A DNA stretch of 13,660 bases, from contig MGDB01000017.1 of assembly GCA_001790645.1 (NCBI GenBank), positions 524 to 14,183 of the forward strand, given 5' to 3'. The stretch is from Candidatus Schekmanbacteria bacterium GWA2_38_11. Lineage in GTDB: Bacteria > Schekmanbacteria > GWA2-38-11. A program made the translations under genes and the position numbers. The notes beneath the pieces were generated by a model. That model worked only from the letters and a program-made list of their open reading frames with translations. It ran no database searches and was not told the origin of the DNA. Of the stretch, positions 7,468 to 13,245 are shown piece by piece; within the stretch, counting starts at the first letter, position 1, and every line of letters begins with the position of its first letter.

Positions 7468-8829
7468 CTATTTATTATAGATTTTTTTGAATAAACTAAT
7501 CTCTCTTATAGAAATTGGGTTAATTCCAAGCCTTTTATATGCCCATATTGCCAGCAAAAGATTCAAGACAATCACGCTGCTTGCAGTGGCTGTTGCAGCA
7601 CCTTCAATTCCCCATATGGGTATAAGAACCATATTTAAAACAACATTCAATACTCCGCTAACTCCAGTGCAAATGGCTGCATCCCGCTCATAGCCGGTCA
7701 TTACTAACAATATACCAACTGATCCTGTTGCAGCATTAACAATCTGGCCAATGCTCAAGATTGAAAGTGCAGTTATACCCTTAATAAAACCATGACCAAA
7801 CAACAATAGAAACCATTGGCCAAATAAAATAAGGCTTAGTCCTATTGGCAGGGAAATTAATAATATTATCCTGGCACTTTTTGTAATTACTTCCTGCAGG
7901 CGCCTCATATCTCCTGCTGCATACAGACTGGCAATAGTGGGCGCTAATGCTGCATTGACCGCAATCAAAACAAATGTAATAAGCCCTGCTCCACGATTAG
8001 CAACTGCATAAATACCCGCTACCTCAGCTCCTTTTATTGCCCCTAAAATTATAATATCTGCTTGGGCATTAATTACTCGGAGTCCATTGAGCAGTAGTAA
8101 TGGCAATGCTGAACATACCCAATCCCTTGTCTTGTATTCTGGTATTGCTTCCATAGTTTTTTGCGGAAGTGTCCTTTGCAACATTTTTGTACCTACAATA
8201 AAGGTAATTCCTGTAGTTACAGCATTAGCACCAATAGCCAATGGGGCATTTAAATAGTTTCCAAAAAGTAAATAAACACAACCAACCAGTATAATAAACA
8301 ATAATGGCTGAATAAGCATTTCGGGCAGTTGACCAAGCACTACCTGACTAAGCCCTTGCATGGTTGCTTGTCTGATACGAATAAGTGCTATAAAAGGAAG
8401 CATCACCATGGCTATACTGATAGCCAATAACATCTGTGGATTTAAGTATGATGATAGAATCCAGGAAATAAAAATTGCAAATAAGGCTATAAATAAAGAT
8501 ACAACCAGTACTGCCTGATTTGAAAGCTTAATAAGGCCCCGCATTAAACTCCATTTAAATTGAGTCTGATAGGTGGGAATATCACGGATAAGTAGTTTTT
8601 CCAGTCCTACTGCTGCAGGAACTACCAAAAAATTGACCCAGGCTATAGCATAAGCATAAATACCATAACCTGACACACCAAGCAAACGGGCAAGAAGAAC
8701 GCTAATGATAAATGCTAACCCGGCAGCAATAAGTTTGAGCGCAAATGTACCCGCTGCACCTTTGGCAAGGCGACCCTTGAGAGTATCAGTATCTTCTTTA
8801 TACAGGAATGTTCGGACTAAATTTTTCAT
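7468..8829 (-). CDS. Wzx-type oligosaccharide flippase (MATE/MVF superfamily membrane protein)
   Basis: 453 residues, mostly hydrophobic with many membrane helices, beginning after about 24 residues (KGAAGTFALKLIAAGLAFIISVLLARLLG), which is typical of polysaccharide-synthesis flippases of 400-480 residues. Family-like elements include LARLLGVSGYGIYAYA, the RDIPTY region near residue 85, and NLLLAIWAYKRLGI near the C-terminus. It would move the undecaprenyl-linked, possibly sulfated, oligosaccharide from the inner to the outer face of the membrane. The start ATG overlaps by ATGA the stop of a sulfatase remnant upstream, and no good Shine-Dalgarno sequence is present. The stretch 7676-7848 is repeated with about 95% identity in the broken flippase gene at 10187-10562. 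G+C (about 37-43% in sampled lines) is higher than in the neighbouring transferase genes. Confidence 0.92.
   Translation of the reverse strand: MKNLVRTFLYKEDTDTLKGRLAKGAAGTFALKLIAAGLAFIISVLLARLLGVSGYGIYAYAIAWVNFLVVPAAVGLEKLLIRDIPTYQTQFKWSLMRGLIKLSNQAVLVVSLFIALFAIFISWILSSYLNPQMLLAISIAMVMLPFIALIRIRQATMQGLSQVVLGQLPEMLIQPLLFIILVGCVYLLFGNYLNAPLAIGANAVTTGITFIVGTKMLQRTLPQKTMEAIPEYKTRDWVCSALPLLLLNGLRVINAQADIIILGAIKGAEVAGIYAVANRGAGLITFVLIAVNAALAPTIASLYAAGDMRRLQEVITKSARIILLISLPIGLSLILFGQWFLLLFGHGFIKGITALSILSIGQIVNAATGSVGILLVMTGYERDAAICTGVSGVLNVVLNMVLIPIWGIEGAATATASSVIVLNLLLAIWAYKRLGINPISIREISLFKKIYNK
7676..7848. repeat. repeat B, copy 1 (inside the intact flippase gene)
   Basis: This 173-base segment matches 10389-10562 (174 bases) with about 8 substitutions and one 1-base indel by hand alignment. 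Outside these limits the two flippase genes diverge sharply (roughly 60% identity just below 7676 versus 10389). Both copies read in the minus direction. Confidence 0.9.
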
Positions 8830-9295
8830 GCACCATCAGAAATCTTATACCCACCTATCAGTATCAACTTTTTATTAACAATATTATCATAATTATAAAT
8901 CTTATAGTTTTTATCATTTTCAGCACGGATTTTAAAGAGTGAGTTTTTAAAATTAAAAAATTTCTTTTTGCTGAATTTCCCGTCAAGATAAACTTTATAA
9001 GTATCGTTAGGGACATGAATTCTGATATCCAGTGGATGTGCATCAACTCTGTTCGGAAGATAATTGACATGTCTCCTTTTTATCTGCCCCCCGGGCAGGT
9101 AAGCAACTTTTATCCCTCTGACAATTTCTTCAGTAAAAACTAAATCAGGATTTAAATTTTTTATAAAACTCTTCCATTCATTCTCTCCGTTACCGAGCTT
9201 CCTACTAATTTTTTTTCAAGTTCCTGAGCAACTTCAATATTGGAATTTATAATATTTGCCTGCATCGATCCGCTTTTCATATCATAAAGATATCT
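8826..9295 (-). pseudogene. remnant of a second sulfatase-like gene (internal/C-terminal fragment, frameshifted)
   Basis: Read on the minus strand this matches residues about 426-578 of the intact sulfatase-like protein at 10583-12463. The N-terminal 425 residues, including all catalytic motifs, and the last 47 residues are missing. A run of 8 T on the + strand (9209-9216) replaces 9 in the intact copy (11104-11112), a -1 frameshift; just upstream the shifted frame meets a TGA. Downstream of that point the frame is open for about 130 codons with no ATG, ending at TGA (8828-8826), which overlaps the flippase ATG. The upstream end sits in the 3' end of the sulfotransferase gene and supplies its stop codon. 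It is not expected to make a working enzyme, though the relic lies inside the operon message. Confidence 0.9.
8832..9295. repeat. repeat A, copy 1 (sulfatase remnant)
   Basis: The segment aligns with 10727-11191 (464 versus 465 bases, the difference being one T in a homopolymer). By hand count 8832-9035 differs at about 4 of 204 positions (98% identity), while 9036-9295 differs at about 50 of 260 (81%). Direct orientation, about 1.9 kb apart. Confidence 0.93.
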
Positions 9296-10184
9296 CATCA
9301 CCTTCTAAATCATATTGCAATTCCTCTAATAAATCAGCATGTGTTCGGTTAAAGGTTTTTATCCAATCACTGGTTAGTTCTTTCTTCCACGCACCAATTT
9401 GCCCTTTTCGGAATGTTGGCGAATACGAGTCAAAAACTGATTCACACAAATTTGAGATAAATTTCTCATCTGAACTAACTTCAAGGTAATCACATATTTT
9501 CTTGATTGTTTCATATTGTTTCTTTTTTAATCCACCACCCTTTTCTCCAATCAGACTTTCAAACCTAACAATCAAACAATTTGCTGATTGTTTCCAGTTC
9601 ATTATTGAACGAAATGCCTGTCCGATTCCCAATACCTGAGTGCCTCTTATTTCTGCATATCCTCCTGTAATGGCAAACTCAAGCTGTTCATCCTTAGATA
9701 ATCTTTTAAAGTCTTTGCTTAACCCATGTTCTGGTTTTATAACATAATGCAGAAATGAAACCAAAACATCACGAGGGTCTCTTATGATCAAAATATGTCT
9801 GTATCCAAGTTGGCACAATATTTTATCTAACTCCAGAGACCACGGTATATGACCTGGTATATAGTGACCTATTGGAATCGTTTTAAGCCAATGTGCCATA
9901 AGCTTGGCTGGAACATTAACCGGTGAAACTACTCCAATCGGTATCATAGAGGTTTTACATTCATAACTGAAATATCCATATATTCTTCGTAACCAGTGTT
10001 TAGCAACAGTGGCATGACCAAAACCAGAAGGGAGTCCAACTCCCAGTTTACTAAAGATTTTTTGTAATAAATTTCTTCTTGCAATGTTATTAAAACCAAT
10101 AAGATCAATTGCCTTACAGAGGAGAAAAGTACCACTTTTGGGCATTGAGTTAACTAATATCTTAAAGGTCTGCTTAGCTTCCAT
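9282..10184 (-). CDS. PAPS-dependent sulfotransferase (Sulfotransfer_1 type), C-terminus altered by recombination
   Basis: 300 residues with all three classical sulfotransferase motifs: SMPKSGTFLL (13-22, binds the 5'-phosphosulfate), IIRDPRDVLVSF (133-144, binds the 3'-phosphate) and the late FRKGQIGAWKK (258-268), equivalent to the RKGxxGxW motif of cytosolic sulfotransferases. This is the most canonical of the three sulfotransferases here. It would move sulfate from PAPS to a glycan hydroxyl in the cytoplasm. The last codons (DEISL and stop) lie in sequence shared with the sulfatase gene in another frame, so the original end was probably replaced at a rearrangement junction; the catalytic core is complete. 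The ATG lies 2 bases after the TAA of the flippase remnant and has no strong ribosome-binding site. Confidence 0.9.
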   Translation of the reverse strand: MEAKQTFKILVNSMPKSGTFLLCKAIDLIGFNNIARRNLLQKIFSKLGVGLPSGFGHATVAKHWLRRIYGYFSYECKTSMIPIGVVSPVNVPAKLMAHWLKTIPIGHYIPGHIPWSLELDKILCQLGYRHILIIRDPRDVLVSFLHYVIKPEHGLSKDFKRLSKDEQLEFAITGGYAEIRGTQVLGIGQAFRSIMNWKQSANCLIVRFESLIGEKGGGLKKKQYETIKKICDYLEVSSDEKFISNLCESVFDSYSPTFRKGQIGAWKKELTSDWIKTFNRTHADLLEELQYDLEGDEISL

Positions 10185-10197
10185 ATTTATTTCACTC

Positions 10198-10218
10198 GGT
10201 TCGTTCTGGGAACGAACC
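10198..10218. repeat. perfect palindromic (REP-like) element
   Basis: Arms GGTTCGTTC (10198-10206) and GAACGAACC (10210-10218) are perfectly complementary around a 3-base centre. The element is flanked on the minus strand by GTAGG, and lies in the last codons of the flippase remnant just before the sulfotransferase start. It is more G+C-rich than its surroundings. The layout resembles small interspersed palindromes beginning GTAGGG that occur in many copies in several bacterial genomes; only one copy is in this window, so membership of such a family is inference. Confidence 0.6.
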
Positions 10219-10388
10219 CTACAAAGGTTGAATTAATCCCGGGCTTTCTGTAAACCCATATCGTCAGCAGAATATTCCACAGAATCAAGCTAAAAGCTGT
10301 AGAAATTGCTGCTCCAATTATGCCCCATTTAGGTATCAGGAGAACATTCATGATGATATTTATCACAGCGCTGATTCCTATACCAGCA

Positions 10389-10562
10389 GCTGCATCCCGC
10401 TCATAGCCGGTCATTACTAACAATAATACCAACTGATCCTGTTGCAGCATTAACAATCTGGCCAATGCTCAAAATTGAAAGTGCAGTTAAACCTTTTATA
10501 AAACCATTACCAAACAACAATAAAAACCATTTGCCAAATAAAATAAGGCTTAGTCATATTGG
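10389..10562. repeat. repeat B, copy 2 (inside the flippase remnant)
   Basis: Direct-orientation partner of 7676-7848, about 95% identical with one inserted base. The similarity fades at about 10562, some 20 bases before the sulfatase stop codon, marking a deletion or recombination junction. Confidence 0.9.
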
Positions 10563-10582
10563 AGGATAAAATTTACACGGCT

Positions 10583-12463
10583 TCAATTTATATAACCGAG
10601 GGCTTTTAATTTTTCTGTTCTCTCCTTGTCTTCATGTTCCTTAATGGCCCCGGCAGGGTTAAAAATCAGATTTTTAAGCTTAAATTTCGGGCTCTCTTTC
10701 AGGTCATCAATTGACATATCAAAAAAACCATCAGAAATCTTATACTCACCTATCAGTATCAACTTTTTATTAACAATATTATCATAATTATAAATCTTAT
10801 AGTTTTTATCATTTTCAGCACGGATTTTAAAGAGTGAGTTTTTAAAATTAAAAAATTTCTTTTTGCTGAATTTCCCATCAAGATAAACTTTATAAGTATC
10901 GTTCGGGACCTGAATTCTGATATCCAGTGGTTGAGCATCAGTCCCCTTGGAAAGATATTTGACATGCTCTTTTTTTATCTTCCATCCGGACAGGGAAGCC
11001 GTCTTAATCCCTTTAACAATTTTTTCAGTAAAGGACAGGTTAGGATTTAAATTTCTTATAAAACTCTTCCATTCATTCTCTCCATTACCGAGCTTTCTAT
11101 TAATTTTTTTTTCAAGTTCCTGAGCAGCCGCAATATTGGAATTTATAATATTTGTTTGCCCTGAGCCATTTTTCATATCATAAAGATATCTGTTACCATC
11201 TATTACAAACTTAAAGTCTTTTGTCCTGATCGCTCTGGCAAAACCCCAATCTCTTGCAGCAACCATTAACGCTTCACCTTCCCCGTCTTTTTTTTTGCCT
11301 GAAAAAAACCCGCTTAAACTTTCGCCGTCAACTTTTTTTCCTTCTGGAAGTGTTATCTCTGTCAGATTCATTATTGTTGGCATAATATCTATGCTTTCAG
11401 TTATCGAGTCAATTCTTAAACCTGGCGGAATTTTTCCTGGCAGTACCATTACTAATGGGACATGATTAAGCTCTTCCATTGCAAAGTCTTCGACTTGATG
11501 TCTTAACTTGTTATGTTCACCAAGCAGGTCTCCGTGGTCAGAAGTTACAATAAAAAGAGTGGAGTTATTAATTCCCAATCTCTCGAGTTTTTTGTAGAGT
11601 AACCCTACATAGTGATCAACAAAATTCAGATCACCGTCATAAATAGCATTTAGGTGTTCTATATCACCCTTTGTCACCTTAGAAAAAAATTTATCTTCAT
11701 CAATGACATTGCCTCTTTTAAATTTTAGCCGGGCATTATAATTCTTATTAATATATTTATCATATGGCGGTAAAACTTCATGAGGGGAATGGGTATCCAT
11801 AAGGTGGAGATATAAAAAGAATTGCTTTTCCTTGTTCTTTTCAAGCCATGAAAGGGCGGAAGGAACTACCTGATCGGCTTCTGCATATGGTTTATCATTG
11901 GCTTTAAATTCATAAAGCCAATGGAACTTTTTTACAAAATCAGAATCCTCATTAACCCAGGGGTGGGTAGAAAAGGCTAAGTTCAGGTAGCCATTTTGCT
12001 CTAAGATCTCCGGCAAATAAATAGAATCCTCTGGATTTGTTACAAAACGAAATCGCCATCTTGTGTCTGGATAAGTCGCCAATCCTTTTTCAGAGTAATA
12101 TCTTGAGGTCATAATCTTGGGTATGCACTGCATAGTATGGGTGCCCTGAGAAAAATTATTTAGAAAAACAGCACCCTTTTTTGCAATGGCATCTATATTC
12201 GGTGTAATATCTCTTTTATAACCATAACATGAAAAATGGTCAGCCCTCGCAGCATCCAAAAGAATAAAAATTATTGAAGGTTTTCTTGAATAATTGCCTA
12301 TGTTTGGATTGAAAGGATAATCTTTTAGTTTTACTTTGTTTACAACGAGGCTTTGCTTTTTTGGTTGCTTCACTTTATTTTGAGAAACAACAGAAGTTTT
12401 TTTAAGATACCAGAACCCAACCAATGCTAAAAGTAAAAATGAAATAATAACTTTTTTCTTCAT
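10583..12463 (-). CDS. exported sulfatase-superfamily (alkaline phosphatase fold) hydrolase or transferase lacking the canonical formylglycine motif
   Basis: 626 residues. MKKK plus a hydrophobic stretch (5-20) is a signal anchor or signal peptide, so the enzyme acts outside the cytoplasmic membrane. The sulfatase domain (about 62-420) shows FILLDAARADHFSCYGY (66-82, metal-binding Asp70), TPNIDAIAKKG (87-97), LMDTHSPH (221-228) and TSDHGDLLGEH (307-317, metal-binding Asp309-His310). The nucleophile segment is GTHTMQCIPKIMTS (107-120). Aligned without gaps on relatives reading WTLPSHASLLTG, the nucleophile position is Thr110, not Cys or Ser of C/S-x-P-S-R, so formylglycine maturation looks unlikely. 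The C-terminal region 450-626 ends EKLKALGYI, a common sulfatase tail. It may remove or transfer a sulfate- or phosphate-linked group on the exported glycan. The ATG has AGGAG (12477-12473) 9 bases upstream; it is the first gene of the run. Confidence 0.9.
   Translation of the reverse strand: MKKKVIISFLLLALVGFWYLKKTSVVSQNKVKQPKKQSLVVNKVKLKDYPFNPNIGNYSRKPSIIFILLDAARADHFSCYGYKRDITPNIDAIAKKGAVFLNNFSQGTHTMQCIPKIMTSRYYSEKGLATYPDTRWRFRFVTNPEDSIYLPEILEQNGYLNLAFSTHPWVNEDSDFVKKFHWLYEFKANDKPYAEADQVVPSALSWLEKNKEKQFFLYLHLMDTHSPHEVLPPYDKYINKNYNARLKFKRGNVIDEDKFFSKVTKGDIEHLNAIYDGDLNFVDHYVGLLYKKLERLGINNSTLFIVTSDHGDLLGEHNKLRHQVEDFAMEELNHVPLVMVLPGKIPPGLRIDSITESIDIMPTIMNLTEITLPEGKKVDGESLSGFFSGKKKDGEGEALMVAARDWGFARAIRTKDFKFVIDGNRYLYDMKNGSGQTNIINSNIAAAQELEKKINRKLGNGENEWKSFIRNLNPNLSFTEKIVKGIKTASLSGWKIKKEHVKYLSKGTDAQPLDIRIQVPNDTYKVYLDGKFSKKKFFNFKNSLFKIRAENDKNYKIYNYDNIVNKKLILIGEYKISDGFFDMSIDDLKESPKFKLKNLIFNPAGAIKEHEDKERTEKLKALGYIN
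10727..11191. repeat. repeat A, copy 2 (inside the intact sulfatase-like gene)
   Basis: Parent-like partner of 8832-9295, in frame within the intact gene (residues about 426-579). It carries the unbroken run of 9 T (11104-11112). Confidence 0.93.
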
Positions 12464-12490
12464 AAGATTTTACTCCTAATTGTTGTTTAA

Positions 12491-12519
12491 CATTTATCTC
12501 TCTTTAAAAACCATGTCAA
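12491..12519 (-). promoter_or_regulatory. candidate promoter for the polysaccharide operon
   Basis: On the minus strand a perfect TTGACA (12519-12514) is followed after 17 bases by TAAATG (12496-12491, 3 of 6 matches to TATAAT). It lies about 28 bases upstream of the sulfatase ATG, in front of a good AGGAG site. The -35 is strong and the -10 weak, so it may need an activator. It would drive the 11.9-kb run. Confidence 0.45.
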
Positions 12520-12539
12520 TCATTTCCGAATCAGATAGT

Positions 12540-12568
12540 AAAAAACCCAGTGCTCCCGCAGGGGGTTT
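12540..12568 (-). terminator. intrinsic-terminator-like hairpin on the minus strand, upstream of the operon promoter
   Basis: On the + strand AAACCC (12543-12548) pairs with GGGTTT (12563-12568), with an inner TGC/GCA stem and a TCCC loop. Read on the minus strand the last arm runs into six T (12545-12540), as in a Rho-independent terminator. It lies between a candidate upstream minus-strand promoter (12614-12586) and the TTGACA at 12519. It may insulate the operon from upstream transcription or cut short a leader; the role is inferred. Confidence 0.5.
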
Positions 12569-12585
12569 CACGTTCTATTTTTTCT

Positions 12586-12614
12586 AAAATATCTTGACAG
12601 GAAACTACTTTCAA
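12586..12614 (-). promoter_or_regulatory. candidate second minus-strand promoter ahead of the hairpin
   Basis: TTGAAA (12614-12609), 17 bases, TATTTT (12591-12586) on the minus strand. It overlaps the plus-strand promoter for the secreted protein, and transcription from it would run straight into the hairpin at 12568-12540, giving an RNA of about 40 bases unless terminated less than fully. The boxes match at 5 of 6 and 4 of 6 positions. Confidence 0.3.
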
Positions 12615-12623
12615 ATTTACTAT
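12594..12623 (+). promoter_or_regulatory. candidate promoter for the secreted cationic protein gene
   Basis: Perfect TTGACA (12594-12599), an 18-base spacer, then TACTAT (12618-12623, 4 of 6). The predicted start is about 45 bases before the ATG at 12675, leaving a short untranslated leader with the AGGAGG site. Confidence 0.55.
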
Positions 12624-12660
12624 CATCTCAGATTTACCGAAATATAATAACAAATTAAAA

Positions 12661-12666
12661 AGGAGG
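12661..12666 (+). promoter_or_regulatory. strong ribosome-binding site deciding the start of the secreted protein
   Basis: AGGAGG sits 8 bases before the ATG at 12675. A GTG at 12666 is in frame but overlaps this site, so the ATG is the true start. Confidence 0.85.
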
Positions 12667-12674
12667 TGCTTTTA

Positions 12675-13169
12675 ATGAAAAAGAAATTAGGTTTAGTATC
12701 TATTATGCTTTGCTTAATCATTTCTGTAGGTTTGGTGTTTTTCAATTTTCACCAGGCATCATCAAAAGCAAAAGCTGGAGGTTCTCATTCAGCAAAAAAA
12801 TCTTCTTCTTTTTCTGCTGAAGGAGTTATATTTGACCTTTTAAGTTCGTCCTCATCAGGTGCTACAATTTTTGGTAATGTCTCTGACTCAAAACGGCATC
12901 CGGTAAAAGACGCTGAAGTCACCCTTGAAAGCAAGAGCAGAGTCAATGTAAGCAAGATAGCCCTAAAAGGTAAAACTAAACCTCGTATAACAAGAAAAAC
13001 AACAACTAAAAACGGCGAATACGTGATACATGGTTTGAACGTGAGAGCGAAGGATACATCTGACAAATTTACTGTTAAAGTAACCGGAAGTAAAAGGAAA
13101 GTTAATGTCAAAATCTCTAGAGATGACTCAGATAACGGTGAAAGATTAATTGTAAACTTAAAAAAATAA
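12675..13169 (+). CDS. small exported cationic protein with carboxypeptidase-regulatory-like (Ig-like) domain
   Basis: 164 residues from the ATG chosen by its AGGAGG site. MKKK plus a hydrophobic core (5-24) forms a signal peptide or anchor; no lipobox is seen. A Ser/Lys-rich linker (29-62) leads to a beta-sandwich of the carboxypeptidase-regulatory-like type: GNVSDSKRHPVKDAEVTLES (67-86) matches the G-x-V-x-D...P-V-x-x-A-x-V-T-L pattern, and TTTKNGEYVIHGL (109-121) the T-x-x-x-G-x-Y-x-x-x-G-L pattern. After the signal region I count about 29 Lys/Arg against 13 Asp/Glu, a strongly basic protein. It has no catalytic motif. It is transcribed away from the sulfated-glycan operon out of a shared control region; binding to an acidic surface glycan is a speculation from charge and position. 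It is followed by a clean terminator, so it is probably monocistronic. Confidence 0.8.
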   Translation: MKKKLGLVSIMLCLIISVGLVFFNFHQASSKAKAGGSHSAKKSSSFSAEGVIFDLLSSSSSGATIFGNVSDSKRHPVKDAEVTLESKSRVNVSKIALKGKTKPRITRKTTTKNGEYVIHGLNVRAKDTSDKFTVKVTGSKRKVNVKISRDDSDNGERLIVNLKK

Positions 13170-13205
13170 TAATAAAAGCATCCGGGTAAAGGTTTACAAT
13201 TTTAC

Positions 13206-13240
13206 AAAAGGGCTGGTTTTTAAACCAGCCCTTTTTATTT
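13206..13240 (+). terminator. Rho-independent terminator of the secreted protein gene
   Basis: The arms 13206-13219 (AAAAGGGCTGGTTT) and 13222-13235 (AAACCAGCCCTTTT) are perfectly complementary, with the GGGCTGG core giving a stable stem, followed by a T-rich tail. It is nearly symmetric with A and T runs on both sides, so it could work in both directions. It lies 37 bases after the stop codon. Confidence 0.93.
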
Positions 13241-13245
13241 TATTT

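Larger units (their letters stand above)
10187..10562 (-). pseudogene. 3' remnant of a second flippase gene (frameshifted, N-terminus lost)
   Basis: The piece starts inside a flippase gene, with only the last part present. It corresponds to about residues 327-440 of the intact flippase. From 10562 to about 10420 it reads in the flippase frame (similar to LSILSIGQIVNAATGSVG). A 1-base insertion (AATAATACC on the + strand, 10411-10420, versus AATATACC in the intact gene) then shifts the frame, and the rest, beginning VMTGYERDAA, is read to a TAA at 10189-10187. An open frame of 92 codons (10465-10187) spans this but lacks a full domain and its first residues are out of frame. The C-terminal part (WGIIGAAISTAFSLILWN) is clearly flippase-like but only about half identical to the intact protein, so it came from a different flippase allele. 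About 20 bases separate it from the sulfatase stop. Confidence 0.85.

Noticed and set aside
8864..9070. Open frame of 68 codons on the minus strand, with a close twin at 10759-10965
   Set aside because: Both are out-of-frame readings of the same duplicated sulfatase segment (repeat A). Their similarity reflects the DNA duplication, not a small conserved protein family.
10187..10465. A 92-codon membrane protein gene starting MARLLML
   Set aside because: It is the tail of a frameshifted flippase remnant; its first residues come from the wrong frame of repeat B. Listed as a pseudogene instead.
12116..12130. CIPK (residues 113-116 of the sulfatase-like protein) as a formylglycine motif CxPxR
   Set aside because: There is no Arg at the fifth position, and gap-free alignment with the TG-containing end of the motif (MTS here) places Thr110, not Cys113, at the nucleophile site.
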